NCBI GenBank assembly: GCA_947462815.1
Contig: CANHQR010000016.1
Coordinates: 1 to 62,321, forward strand
From: Pseudobdellovibrionaceae bacterium
GTDB lineage: Bacteria; Bdellovibrionota; Bdellovibrionia; Bdellovibrionales; JAMPXM01
Length of the DNA: 62,321 nt
Reading direction: 5' to 3'
Shown: positions 6,981-15,904 of the stretch, one piece after another
Position numbering within the stretch: position 1 is the first letter of the stretch
Layout: each line of letters begins with the position of its first letter
The notes under the pieces: generated by a model
What the model was told of the DNA's origin: nothing
Databases searched by the model: none
The model's input: the letters and a program-made list of their open reading frames with translations, nothing else
Made by a program: the position numbers and the translations under genes

Positions 6981-7664
6981 TTATTCAATCTCAAATTCAA
7001 CTTGGGTGACCACGCGGACCTTCTTCATCAGGCTTGAGCCGCTGCGGTCGCCGTCTTGATTGTCGATGCTGAACACACCCTGCGAGGCGGAGCGCAAAGC
7101 TCCGACATCAACCTTCATGGACTTGGCGAATCCGGCGGCGGCCTCACGCGCGTTTTGCGTGGCCTCCTCGAGCATCGGCGGCTTCACGTTGTTGAGCTGG
7201 GTGAAGTGAAAGTCCTTATCGGTGTTGGTGATCACGAGGCCCAACTTCAACAGTTCATCGAGCTTCTGCTCAGCGGCCTGCAGCTGATCGACTTTGCTGG
7301 TGCGAAGAGCGACGAAGGCGTTGGCGACAAAGCGCTTACCTTTTTGATCTCCATATTCACGCGCCTCTTTGTCGACCAGCGATGAGCCCTTGCTGATCTC
7401 CTCGGCGGCGAAGCCCTCGCGCGCGAGGAAATCCGTGACGTGCTTTTGCAACACGGGAAGGCGCTGCTGCACCTCCTCGAGGCGATCGCCGGAGACCACA
7501 TAGCGAATCGTCCACGTGCCGAGATCTGCTTTGACCTCGCGCTCAGCCAGGCCGCGTACCGAGATCGTGCGCTCGCCGCGATTGAAGGCCTTGAGGCCCT
7601 CCCCAAGGGAAATGCCGGCCAAAGCAATGGCGACGGAAATGAAGAGCGACGATGTGAAATTCAT
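6981..7664 (-). CDS. exported SIMPL-domain protein (DUF541)
   Basis: This 227-residue protein has an N-terminal signal or anchor (SLFISVAIALAGISLGEGL) and a SIMPL/DUF541 body. The features are RTISVRGLAEREVKADLGTW at the start, a central QL-rich helical hairpin, and the NNVKPPMLEEATQNAREAA motif characteristic of the family, ending with a beta-rich MKKVRVVTQVEFEI. Family members are periplasmic or outer-membrane-associated proteins linked to stress tolerance; the biochemical role is unknown. A GAGG Shine-Dalgarno lies 7 bp before the ATG. It is the first gene on the core-genome side of the tRNA-His. The 6742-6980 gap shows nothing recognisable. Confidence 0.85.
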   Translation of the reverse strand: MNFTSSLFISVAIALAGISLGEGLKAFNRGERTISVRGLAEREVKADLGTWTIRYVVSGDRLEEVQQRLPVLQKHVTDFLAREGFAAEEISKGSSLVDKEAREYGDQKGKRFVANAFVALRTSKVDQLQAAEQKLDELLKLGLVITNTDKDFHFTQLNNVKPPMLEEATQNAREAAAGFAKSMKVDVGALRSASQGVFSIDNQDGDRSGSSLMKKVRVVTQVEFEIE

Positions 7665-7801
7665 AGTTGAACCTCGCGTGAGTGGGGGGGGGCGGACTTC
7701 ACGAGAGTTTGGTCGGGAGGTTCAGCGAAGTCCAGCTTCGGCGGCCTGCGGCTGGCGCGACGCGCGTTCGTCGATTCAACATGAGGCTTGAGCCCAAAAG
7801 C

Positions 7802-8359
7802 TCACAAATCATCCAAATCATTTTGGACATGCTGAAGATTCTTATCCTGATCGATGGTCCACACATCCCAATCGGCATCACCGTCGAGATTGGCAAAGGC
7901 GAAGGCTTTGAAGCCTGACTCGGTCACTACGCAGTCGGGGCAAAGCTCACGCATGCGCGCGAGCAGCGTTTCTGGATCGGCCTCGTCGCGCGACTCACTG
8001 AGTTCGCTCAGTTGAAAGTGCCGCTGGGGATCCATGCCGAGAGCTTGAGTTTGCTCGTTGGCCGGCGACGCTTGCACGTAGCCGTAACTGTAGCGCGTCG
8101 ACGACGGCGTCATGTCTCCGTGCTGGAGATCGCTCGCATAAAAATCGTGCTCGGCTTTGATGAGCATTTGCGCTGTGAAGAGTGTCGTCAGCGTGAGCTT
8201 GGCTTCGCTTTGTTGGGCTTTGGATCGGTGGCCGGAGAGCTCGGAGCTAATCAGCCAAGAGGTGCCGCCGACGAGTGCCCCCACGCCGGCGAGAGAGCCA
8301 AAGATCGCCAAGAGCCAAACGCCGAGCTTACTTTTCTGGGGTGCCGAGTTCTTGTTCAT
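7802..8359 (-). CDS. pilin-like membrane-anchored protein without a prepilin cleavage motif
   Basis: About 185 residues from the ATG at 8359 (an in-frame GTG at 8377 is an alternative). One N-terminal membrane helix (GVWLLAIFGSLAGVGALVGG) is followed by SEAKLTLTTLFTAQMLIKAE. This matches the helix of type IV pilins just after their membrane part, where pilins read like SEAKxNLxxIYTAQ. A beta-rich C-terminus follows, ending in a DGDADWDVWTIDQDKN strand-turn-strand as in minor pilins. There is no G/FTLIE-type prepilin peptidase site, so it is probably not processed or polymerised normally. CPDC near residue 143 could be a disulfide. Function unknown. Confidence 0.55.
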   Translation of the reverse strand: MNKNSAPQKSKLGVWLLAIFGSLAGVGALVGGTSWLISSELSGHRSKAQQSEAKLTLTTLFTAQMLIKAEHDFYASDLQHGDMTPSSTRYSYGYVQASPANEQTQALGMDPQRHFQLSELSESRDEADPETLLARMRELCPDCVVTESGFKAFAFANLDGDADWDVWTIDQDKNLQHVQNDLDDL

Positions 8360-8404
8360 GCACCAAGGCTCACTCACGTCGGCAGTTTTGTCACTGGGAT
8401 CAAC

Positions 8405-9556
8405 TCAAGGCATTCGATATTCGTTCCAAAGGCGAGCCGCTTGAATTTCCAGGGCGGTGACGCCGAGGGGGCCCGTCACGTGTGATCGATCGCGTCCCAC
8501 AAACTCCACCGCTGGACGTAGGGAGAGTCGATCTTGCACGAAGGCCGTCAGCCTCGTGAGTCGCGGAGCATAGCGAGGATCTTGGTGACTGAGCTCGCGC
8601 AGATCGCGGCCGACTCGAGCGGCGGGCTCGAGAATTTCATCGATGATGTATTGAAGACCGGCGCGTCCGCGCGCGCTCTCGCTGAGATCGATGTCGACTT
8701 TGATGGCCAGTTTCCAGAGCTGCCCCCAGAGCGATCGATCGTTGAGATCTGTGGTCAAACCCATCAAGCCATAAGTGAACATATTGTAGCGAGTTTGCAG
8801 CAGCTGGTTCACGCGCGCTTCGCGGGCCAAGACCTCTTTGATGTAGTGAGGACCTTGAGGGAGCTGGAGGCGACCGGCGTCGATCTCGGGCTTCAAACGT
8901 AAAGCCTGTACGATCAGATCGTAGATCGACTGTGGCCGTCCCGTGCGAGGATCGGCATGCTGTTTGCGATTGATCTTGTGCAGTCCAAAGGCCAAAGCAT
9001 TGAAGGCCGAGGCCTTGTTCTCTTCGGAAGTCGCATCGGCTTGGGGTTGGGCCTGTGGCCACAACTCATGAAAGCGCGGTGCGATTTCATCCAGTCGCAA
9101 GAAGAACTCCACCATGGCCTGGTGGTAGAGCAGCTCGCGTCGTGCATCTTGCTGATCTAAAGCGTTTGCACCCAGAAGCTGAAACTCAAAGGACATGAGA
9201 TACAATCCCGCCTCGGCGACACGGGCCTCAAGACGGCTCGCCGTGAGCATGCGTTCGAAAGCGAGGCGACGAAGATTCGAGGCATCGCCTTGGCGCATGG
9301 AATCGTAGAGTTCGCCTACGCCCGCATCGATGTTGTTGAGGCCGCCGCGCAGATCATCTTTCGCAACTTCGCCGAGCTCACCGATTCGGTCGTTCAGCTC
9401 GCGCGTGGTTTCGCGCATTTCGGCTGTGTTGTTCTTCATCTCATCGAGTTTTTTCATCTCGCCGCAGCCGAGACTTATGGCCGCGATGAGGGACACGGCG
9501 AAGAGGAAAAGCAAGGCGGACCGAGGCGACCTGGAATTTCTCATACGGGCAGGCAT
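8405..9556 (-). CDS. predicted lipoprotein of unknown function, helical
   Basis: This 383-residue protein has a signal peptide ending in a lipobox-like ISLGC near residue 31, then a heptad-like Glu/Lys-rich segment (MKKLDEMKNNTAEMRETTRE) that should form a coiled coil. The remainder is alpha-helical with no motif I recognise. An alternative start is the ATG at 9544. It is expected in the periplasm, anchored to the inner or outer membrane. It lies downstream of the gene at 9689-10108 and upstream of the pilin-like gene, all on the minus strand, so these may be one exported-protein group. I do not recognise a family. Confidence 0.6.
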   Translation of the reverse strand: MPARMRNSRSPRSALLFLFAVSLIAAISLGCGEMKKLDEMKNNTAEMRETTRELNDRIGELGEVAKDDLRGGLNNIDAGVGELYDSMRQGDASNLRRLAFERMLTASRLEARVAEAGLYLMSFEFQLLGANALDQQDARRELLYHQAMVEFFLRLDEIAPRFHELWPQAQPQADATSEENKASAFNALAFGLHKINRKQHADPRTGRPQSIYDLIVQALRLKPEIDAGRLQLPQGPHYIKEVLAREARVNQLLQTRYNMFTYGLMGLTTDLNDRSLWGQLWKLAIKVDIDLSESARGRAGLQYIIDEILEPAARVGRDLRELSHQDPRYAPRLTRLTAFVQDRLSLRPAVEFVGRDRSHVTGPLGVTALEIQAARLWNEYRMP

Positions 9557-9688
9557 CTCATGCGAGTGGCCAGCGACGCAAGTTCAGGGCCGACGCCAAA
9601 GTGGGTGCCCATCCTTGAGCGGTGGGCTCGAAATGATGAGGCCGAGGCGCCGAAGCGCCCCTGTAAAGCCTACTCGATCAACGAGGAA

Positions 9689-10108
9689 TTACTGGCAGCG
9701 TCCGTAAGCGGCGTCGATGCGATCGATCTGCGCGTAGGCCTCGGGCGTGGGATTGCTGCCCGCATACCAAGACGATTCGACGACGATCACCGTCAGGTTC
9801 TGTGTACCGTTCACGTTGAACTCGCGAGCGACCAGCTGCGTGGTGTAGAAGTGATCGATCACACCTTGATCGATGCGCTCCACGCGCACTTCGGTGCTGA
9901 CCTCTTCAAAGCGCGTATTGGCGTCGAAGCGGCAGCGCTTGTCGAGTTCCCGGCGCAGTTGCGATTGCAGCTCGCCCGGAAGTTCAGAGTCCGCCAAGAA
10001 GAAAGTGCCGAACTGAACGGTTTCAGCGTGAATCGGGCTGGCAAAGGTCGCTCCCACCAACATCGAGACTGAAGCGACAAGTGTCATGAGGTTAAGTTGA
10101 GCTTTCAT
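9689..10108 (-). CDS. small secreted protein of unknown function
   Basis: This 139-residue protein has a clear signal peptide (LVASVSMLVGATFASPIHAE). The mature part carries two cysteines (KRC, and GRC near the end) that could pair. An AGGGGG Shine-Dalgarno precedes the ATG at 10108. The middle region (TEVRVERIDQGVIDHFYTTQ) looks like alternating beta strands. I do not recognise the family. Expected location is the periplasm or outside the cell. Confidence 0.6.
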   Translation of the reverse strand: MKAQLNLMTLVASVSMLVGATFASPIHAETVQFGTFFLADSELPGELQSQLRRELDKRCRFDANTRFEEVSTEVRVERIDQGVIDHFYTTQLVAREFNVNGTQNLTVIVVESSWYAGSNPTPEAYAQIDRIDAAYGRCQ

Positions 10109-10283
10109 GGGCGGGTCCCCCTAAAGTGTTTCTACAGCCGTTGATTCGGCGAGATGCGGAGGGGAGAACTAGCAAACTCTGCGGGACTTGCAAGTCTCGC
10201 TGTCAGGTGGTCCCGCTTTCTCTTTGAGCTGAGAAAAACTTTTCGTCAGGAATTCGTCAGACCCGCGGTTGTTGGCGAATTGC

Positions 10284-10712
10284 CTAGAGTGGCAGCAGGT
10301 AGCGGTGGAGAGCGTGATCCATCATGGCGTACTGCTGCTCAAGGCTCACTTGCACATGGCGTGGAATGAAGCGACTGAGCAGGCCGCGAAACACTTCGCG
10401 ATGCACGAGTCGCGTGCCGTTGGCCTCGGCATACAGCAAAAACTCATGCTCGCCGGTGAGGAGCCCGTGCACACCGCCGCGCCAGGCGAGACGATGGGTG
10501 TGACGGACTTCGAGAAGAGTGACGCGAAAGCGTAAGCCGACACCCCAAAGTCGTACGCTGAGGTGCGCGGGCTTTCCGGGCGCGAGGCCCTGGGGCGCTG
10601 CGAATTGGCGAATCAAGGGATTCCACTGTTTGTACTGAGGTGTGTCCACGAGGGCTTGCCAGACCCGATCGGGTGGGCAGGAGAATGTGAGGCTCGTTTC
10701 CAAGGTGAACAT
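10284..10712 (-). CDS. SRPBCC-family (START/Bet v1 fold) protein
   Basis: About 142 residues from the ATG at 10712, with GAGG just upstream. The start, FTLETSLTFSCPPDRVWQAL, followed by YKQWNPLI, is the typical opening of SRPBCC ligand-binding proteins: a strand, then the DRVWxAL helix and a Trp-Asn-Pro turn. The C-terminal half ends in the long helix that closes the hydrophobic cavity. These proteins bind or process lipids and small hydrophobic molecules in the cytoplasm; the ligand cannot be predicted. It stands alone, divergent from the gene at 10895, and the 10713-10894 gap has no recognised element. Confidence 0.75.
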   Translation of the reverse strand: MFTLETSLTFSCPPDRVWQALVDTPQYKQWNPLIRQFAAPQGLAPGKPAHLSVRLWGVGLRFRVTLLEVRHTHRLAWRGGVHGLLTGEHEFLLYAEANGTRLVHREVFRGLLSRFIPRHVQVSLEQQYAMMDHALHRYLLPL

Positions 10713-10894
10713 CAACCTCAGTTTGCAGCTGGCGTGAGGCGGCGTCGATGCTCGTCGTCCGAGGCCTCGACGAAAGTCGAAGCTTGGCGCTTCGCCGCGA
10801 CGGGTACAAGCCGATCAATTTATCCTAAAGAGAGTGGGATGGACGACGTGAAGTCGACGTATGGGGCGCGGGAGATCGCGCTGAGGGTGGCTTG

Positions 10895-12382
10895 ATGTTT
10901 CTCTTCAGAACTTGGCGGACCGTTTCGTTTTTTTTGCCCTGCGGATTAACGGGCGTCGCCTTCGTGCTCATGACTTTGCCGCCGCCGGAATCGCGGGCAG
11001 AGTCGCGGGCCAACCCTCGTCTCGGAGAAACGACGTCCAGTGCACCCGCTTCTCAAGCTGCGTCGCGACCCAACTGCACAGATTTGTATGCTGATCTTCC
11101 GCCCAACAATCGAGGCTCGGTGTGTGAAACTTGGCGCAGTCAGCGGCGGTCCGTGCTGGAGACTTACTCGGATGGCAGTGTGTTGCCCAATCCGCTGCGA
11201 CTGAGAAACTGGAAGACGGATCGAGAGCTGCGCGTCTTGGGTGCGCAGCCGCCACCGGCCACGCTCATCGCGGAACAGCGAACACATATCGATGCGCTTC
11301 GGGAAACTTTCATTCAGCGCGTCACACAGGGTCAGCCCGAGTCTCGTTGGACGGATCATCAGCGCTATTTGGTGAACCGCATTCGCGAACTGCGCATCGG
11401 CTACGCGGACGCCTCCGTCGATATTTGTCAGGAGACGCCGATGAACGCCAACTACCATGCGGCGAGCAACACGATCACCTTGTGCCCGCTCGCTGCGCGA
11501 TTGCCACGCGAATCGCTGCTACCTTTGCTGGCGCATGAAATTGGCCATCTGGCCGATCCCTGCAACTTCGTCGAGCCGCACCGGTTTCGCGGGGCTTTGC
11601 GAAATGCCGATGCTTCTTTGCGCATGCGTGAGCCGGCCATGGAAGCTGTACGGACTTGCCTCAGCTCTCGTCCACAAAGCGAGGTCGACGAAGTGGTGAG
11701 ATATTTAGCGGGTGGGAATCGGCAGCGCGAGCAAGCTCTGACCTTGTTTGCGGGCGATCGAAACTCCGCAACTCGAAGATCTGTTGAGGCCCTGACGGCT
11801 TGTGGTCTGCTGGATAGCCCCGCAGTGCGAGCCCCGAGTACGTATTCCCAATATCCCTTTCTCGAATCGGCCCGTTGCGTGAGCCAGAACTTACCTGAAG
11901 ATCAGCACTTGAATCTTCTCAACAACCGAGGCGCGCCTCGCGGTCAGACCTTTCAGCGAGATCCTATCGGGGAATCGACTCCGATCCACAACGATCATAT
12001 TCGGTGCGGACATCCGGAGCGCGTCGGCAGTGATCCCGAGAGTCTGCACGATGTGCATAAAGAGTGCTTAGCTGATCAAATTGGCGCGGATCTCTTAGCC
12101 GCCCACATTGCGAGAAGTCCGCAGAGTTTTCGCGAGCGCCCTCGGCAGGATTTGTTGTTTTTCTTTTCGGCCGCGCATTGCGATGAGGCGGGAGAGTTCG
12201 ACATCAACTACCCGCGCAGCCATTTGCGCGTCGGCACCTACTTGCAGATTCGCGAAGTCCAAAATTGGAGTGGCTGTGAAGGTCAGCGCTTTGCGCCGAT
12301 TTGCCCGCTGGGTTCAAGTCGCGGGCGCGAAGGGCGCGACGGGCGCGACGGATCGTCGGCCGTGCCGCGCACCTCGCGTTAA
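10895..12382 (+). CDS. exported HExxH putative zinc metallopeptidase with Cys-rich body
   Basis: 495 residues from ATG 10895; an in-frame TTG precedes it directly. An N-terminal membrane/signal segment (FFLPCGLTGVAFVLMTLPPP) is followed by a low-complexity linker. A zinc motif HEIGH sits at about residue 213 (LLAHEIGHLADPC), and a later HKECLADQIGADLLA could give the Glu ligand and second-shell Asp, as in gluzincin-type peptidases. About twelve cysteines suggest disulfides in the periplasm or outside the cell. The C-terminus ends in a few Gly-x-x triplets (GREGRDGRDG). It is convergent with another HExxH protein, 6 bp away. Peptidase activity is inferred from the motif alone. Confidence 0.6.
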   Translation: MFLFRTWRTVSFFLPCGLTGVAFVLMTLPPPESRAESRANPRLGETTSSAPASQAASRPNCTDLYADLPPNNRGSVCETWRSQRRSVLETYSDGSVLPNPLRLRNWKTDRELRVLGAQPPPATLIAEQRTHIDALRETFIQRVTQGQPESRWTDHQRYLVNRIRELRIGYADASVDICQETPMNANYHAASNTITLCPLAARLPRESLLPLLAHEIGHLADPCNFVEPHRFRGALRNADASLRMREPAMEAVRTCLSSRPQSEVDEVVRYLAGGNRQREQALTLFAGDRNSATRRSVEALTACGLLDSPAVRAPSTYSQYPFLESARCVSQNLPEDQHLNLLNNRGAPRGQTFQRDPIGESTPIHNDHIRCGHPERVGSDPESLHDVHKECLADQIGADLLAAHIARSPQSFRERPRQDLLFFFSAAHCDEAGEFDINYPRSHLRVGTYLQIREVQNWSGCEGQRFAPICPLGSSRGREGRDGRDGSSAVPRTSR

Positions 12383-12388
12383 GCGGCC

Positions 12389-13291
12389 TCAAGGCTTCGG
12401 GTGAACGCAAGCTTGCAGACGCCGGAGCAAGAGAGGATCGCTCGCCAGGCGTGCGCGAAGAGCTTGGCGATCGCGAAGCGGAGCGAGGGTCAGCTGCGCG
12501 TGTCGGGCGAGAGCTCGGTGGAGGGCCTGCCGTGCCGCCGGATGGGCCTCGAGATTGACTTCTTTCCCCTGAACATAAACGAACTGCGGCATGGCGCGAT
12601 CCAAGTAGCTCGATATGTTTTCGTACAAGTCGCGAACGCGAGCCTCGGGCCGTTGGCCTCGGCAAGTCCCTCGATCATCGAGCCCTGAAGACATTTCGAT
12701 TTCGATGCGATCTTGAGCGATCGCAGCGAGCAGATCGCCTCGGTAATAAGCGTAGAGCTCACTCGCGAGAAGTCTTCGCGTCCAAAGTCCAAGCTGCGCG
12801 TGAAAGCTGGGGAGCTGCGTCTTGAAGACGGCCAGCAGTTCACGATCTTCGGCGGTCGCCGCTTGTTCGACATAGAGATCCCATTCCGCGTGGGCGAGCT
12901 CGTGAAAGAGCGTGCCAGAACGCACCGTCGCGACGCTTCCCAGTTCAGCGCGAAGCTGCGACCAAGGTTTGAGAGCGAAGCTGGCATCGTGCAAAGTCTC
13001 CGTCAGTTCCGAAGGTACGATGAGTGTATTGATCCAATCGTTGTAGTGAGCCGCCGCGTCCGCGCCGACCCAACCCCATCGCTGAAGCGCCGAGGGCTGG
13101 GCGATGCGCACCTTCATGGCCACTTGCTGCAGGCGCGGCGAGTTCAAAAAGAACTCCCGCTCGATCGACCAGAGAAAGTTGCTCGCATCGGCAGCTGCGA
13201 GCTGCGGCGTGAGGACGAAAGCCGCGAAGAGTGCGCCCGCCAAGACGTTGAGACTTGGGAGCCGAAAATTGAATCCAGCTGATCCCTTCAT
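12389..13291 (-). CDS. exported protein with HELAH motif, possible metallopeptidase
   Basis: The 300-residue protein has a signal peptide (LAGALFAAFVLTPQLAAADA) and the motif TLFHELAHAEWD at about residue 129, matching the HExxH zinc-binding consensus. ELYAYYRGDLL, about 40 residues later, could supply a Glu ligand. The rest is helical with two Cys (GTC, ACV). An AAGGAGGG Shine-Dalgarno precedes the ATG. Its stop is 6 bp from that of the gene ending at 12382, which also has an exported HExxH product. I do not recognise a named family. Confidence 0.55.
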   Translation of the reverse strand: MKGSAGFNFRLPSLNVLAGALFAAFVLTPQLAAADASNFLWSIEREFFLNSPRLQQVAMKVRIAQPSALQRWGWVGADAAAHYNDWINTLIVPSELTETLHDASFALKPWSQLRAELGSVATVRSGTLFHELAHAEWDLYVEQAATAEDRELLAVFKTQLPSFHAQLGLWTRRLLASELYAYYRGDLLAAIAQDRIEIEMSSGLDDRGTCRGQRPEARVRDLYENISSYLDRAMPQFVYVQGKEVNLEAHPAARQALHRALARHAQLTLAPLRDRQALRARLASDPLLLRRLQACVHPKP

Positions 13292-13386
13292 CTTGTAGGC
13301 CCTCCTCCTTCAAGAATCGCCAGCTCATGCGGTGCGCATGGAACCTCGGCTTGAAGTAGTCGGTCTGGCCTAAAACACAAGAGGCC

Positions 13387-13414
13387 GCCCTCTTTTCCCA
13401 GTGGAAAAGAGGGC
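13387..13414 (-). terminator. hairpin downstream of the 13431 gene
   Basis: A perfect 12-bp stem GCCCTCTTTTCC / GGAAAAGAGGGC with a 4-base loop sits 16 bp past the stop of the leftward gene ending at 13431. Only a weak T-rich tail (CTCTTGTGTTTTA) follows on the minus strand, so it may be a terminator or a 3'-end-stabilising hairpin. Confidence 0.6.
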
Positions 13415-13430
13415 AATTTGTAGGCTTTGC

Positions 13431-14252
13431 TCAGCCCGCCGTCTGGCAGGCGGGCATTCGTTGTTGAACTTCCCGAATGATTTTATTGCGGCTGGGACGC
13501 CCCGATCGCAGGGTTCCCCAGTAGGCACCCATCACCTGCAGGAGATCGCGCTGGGCGTTTCTTGAACTGAGGAGCAGGCGCTTGGCAAAGCGGGCTCCGC
13601 ACTCGAGATTGCGATCCGGCTGAAGAATGCTTCGATGCGAGTTTTGCGCTTTCCAGCTCATGCGTTCGTTGCGAGCTTCAAAGTCTTGCTGGAACTCGCG
13701 GTGCTCTCGATCATAGTCGAAGCGACACCCGTAAATTCTGGCGTCTTGATAGGAGAGCTGGAGCAATCCCTCTGAGACATGCTCTTGACCCGTCGTGAGA
13801 TCGCGGCCGCTGATACTCGGCTCGAAGTACATCAGGTGGGGGCGAAAGTTGGATTCCGCTCTGGCGAGTGCGACAAAGAAATGCTGCAGAGTCTCGCGTC
13901 GCTCGTTCGTGGTCATTTGGTTCCAGCGCGGGCAGAAGCTCACGCGCAAGCGACCTGGCTCGCTCAATTCCGGTGCAAGGTGGCGATCGATGAGTTCGCG
14001 GATCTCTTGTTCTTGCACTCGGGAGGGCTCGGCATTGTTCGCTTGGGCGTGCGCCGAGGTCGCGCTTCCTGAGGCGAGGCCGCAGCCTGAGCTGAAGCTC
14101 GCGATCAACAAAAGTTTTTTGCTCGCCTGAAGGCTGCGATTTACTTTCTTGAGCCATTCCCTCATCGAGGGATGGATCTTGAAGTTTTTCCTCTGCGGAG
14201 TTTTCGATGTCACCGCAAGCTCATTCGAATCGGACGAGTTGAAGTCCTGCAT
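13431..14252 (-). CDS. putative exported lytic transglycosylase-like protein
   Basis: The start at 14252 was chosen for its AGGGG Shine-Dalgarno; this gives 273 residues. A long polar N-terminus of about 45 residues precedes a hydrophobic signal segment (KKLLLIASFSSGC) that may be a lipoprotein signal. The body has ARAESNFRPHL (candidate catalytic Glu) followed about 35 residues later by SEGLLQLSYQDARIYGC, which corresponds to the SLT-fold ES-x-F ... GLLQL pair. A role in peptidoglycan cleavage is likely but not certain, because the match is partial. It is probably followed by the hairpin at 13387-13414. Confidence 0.6.
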   Translation of the reverse strand: MQDFNSSDSNELAVTSKTPQRKNFKIHPSMREWLKKVNRSLQASKKLLLIASFSSGCGLASGSATSAHAQANNAEPSRVQEQEIRELIDRHLAPELSEPGRLRVSFCPRWNQMTTNERRETLQHFFVALARAESNFRPHLMYFEPSISGRDLTTGQEHVSEGLLQLSYQDARIYGCRFDYDREHREFQQDFEARNERMSWKAQNSHRSILQPDRNLECGARFAKRLLLSSRNAQRDLLQVMGAYWGTLRSGRPSRNKIIREVQQRMPACQTAG

Positions 14253-14585
14253 ACGGGTTCCCCTTTTTGAACCGTGAAAAATAGAGCGGAGGCACTTCGC
14301 CTCGCCAGCACGGCTCGGCATCTGGACTTTGCAAAGTCGTGCTCGACTTTGCCTACTGCGGAACGGATCGAGATTCGATTTGGCGAGGACTGCCCAAAGT
14401 TTTTACGATTCCAGAGACACTTTGGGTCACAATGCCACACGCGAGCTTTGCACCGCGGTGATTTGCTGAACGAGTGAAATTGGAGCGTGACTCAAGAATG
14501 AGTTCGTTTCAATTCTAGGGGCGTCGACTTGACGGCGTGCCTAACGGACTCATGGCGAGTCTCGGCCGAGAACGTGGAGAACCCA
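14253..14585. other. intergenic region with a 9-bp inverted repeat at 14331-14352
   Basis: This is the divergent upstream region of the transglycosylase-like and CoA-transferase genes. It contains GCAAAGTCG / CGACTTTGC (14331-14339 and 14344-14352, loop TGCT), itself overlapping the palindrome GACTTTGCAAAGTC. This may be an operator or a hairpin. No promoter hexamers stand out. Confidence 0.45.
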
Positions 14586-15896
14586 ATGCAGCCTCTTCAT
14601 CCTATGCCCATCGCCAATGACAACGCTGGAAAACAAAATCGGGTTCAAGAGCTGGAGTGGCGTCGCTATCTGAAGCCGGGCCAGCGGGTCTTTGTGCATG
14701 GTGGTGCGGCTACGCCGAACGCTTTGCTTCGGTCGCTCGTTCGCGAGGGAGATACGCTTCGTGATCTTGAGTTCGTTCACTTGCACACTGAGCTCCGCGG
14801 CGTGACCGCCAGCGAGTTGGTTCGTCACTTCCGGATTACCAATTTGTTTGTCGGTAAAGACTATCGCCGCCTCCTCGACCATCAGCGTGTCGATTACTTG
14901 CCGGTCTTTCTCAGCGAAGTCCCCGGTTTGTTCCGCAGCGGAAACCTGCCGTTGGATGCAGCTTTGGTGCACGTTTCGCCTCCCGATGCGCATGGATTCT
15001 GTTCACTCGGTACGAGTGTGGACGGGGCCAAAGCGGCGGTCGAGACCGCGAAGGTTGTGATTGCCCAGGTGAATTCGCAGATGCCGCGTGTGCATGGCGA
15101 TGGTTTCGTCCACATCTCCAAGTTTGCCGCTTGGATCGAGGTCAACGAGGAGCTGCCGGAGGTTCCGTCGAAACCTCTGAGTGATGTGGCTCTACGAATT
15201 GGCGAACATGTGGCGAGCCTGGTCGAAAATGGTTCCACCCTTCAAGCTGGCATCGGCCAAGTTCCCGATGCTTGTTTGGCGGCCCTTCGCGGGCACAAGT
15301 ATTTGGGGCTACATTCCGAGATGTGGTCGGATCATGCCTTGTCGTTGATTGAATCGGGAGCGATCGATAATTCGCAAAAGCGCGTGCATCCGGGCAAGTG
15401 CGTCTCGACTTTTGTGACGGGATCGCGGCGCCTGTATGAGTACATACACGACAATCCCAGTGTGATTCAACTTGAGGCCAGCTACGTGAACTTACCCAAC
15501 GTGATCGCGCGTAACCCCAAAGTTGTGGCCATCAATTCCTGTGTGGAGATCGATCTGACGGGTCAAGTTTGTGCGGACTCGATCGGATCACGGGTCATCT
15601 CGGGCGTTGGCGGGCAGATGGACTTCATGCGTGCGGCGGTGCTGAGTGAGGGTGGAAAGCCCATCATGGCGTTCAGTTCGCGTTCAGAGAAGGGTCAGGC
15701 GAGAATTGTTCCGCAGCTCAAACCGGGAGCGGGTGTGGTCACCACTCGCGCGCATGTGCATTGGGTGGTCACGGAGTGGGGAGCTGCCAACTTAGCCGGC
15801 TTGAATCTCAGTCAGCGGGCGCGTGCGCTGACCGATCTTGCACACCCAGAAGATCGTGAAAGTCTGCGTCGCGCTTGGGCGCACGCGGACTTTTGA
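14586..15896 (+). CDS. acetyl-CoA hydrolase/transferase family CoA-transferase
   Basis: 436 residues from the ATG at 14586 (GGAG Shine-Dalgarno). The family pattern is clear: VFVHGGAATPNALL near the N-terminus; VSPPDAHGFCSLGTSVD; the catalytic-Glu segment LGLHSEMWSD; and ISGVGGQMDFMRAA with KGQARIVPQLKPGAGV in the C-terminal half. These enzymes, such as 4-hydroxybutyrate or acetate/succinyl CoA-transferases, exchange CoA between acyl-CoA and a free carboxylic acid in the cytosol. Substrate specificity cannot be read from the sequence. It is monocistronic, convergent with the PAP2 gene 8 bp away. Confidence 0.88.
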   Translation: MQPLHPMPIANDNAGKQNRVQELEWRRYLKPGQRVFVHGGAATPNALLRSLVREGDTLRDLEFVHLHTELRGVTASELVRHFRITNLFVGKDYRRLLDHQRVDYLPVFLSEVPGLFRSGNLPLDAALVHVSPPDAHGFCSLGTSVDGAKAAVETAKVVIAQVNSQMPRVHGDGFVHISKFAAWIEVNEELPEVPSKPLSDVALRIGEHVASLVENGSTLQAGIGQVPDACLAALRGHKYLGLHSEMWSDHALSLIESGAIDNSQKRVHPGKCVSTFVTGSRRLYEYIHDNPSVIQLEASYVNLPNVIARNPKVVAINSCVEIDLTGQVCADSIGSRVISGVGGQMDFMRAAVLSEGGKPIMAFSSRSEKGQARIVPQLKPGAGVVTTRAHVHWVVTEWGAANLAGLNLSQRARALTDLAHPEDRESLRRAWAHADF

Positions 15897-15904
15897 ATCG
15901 CGCC

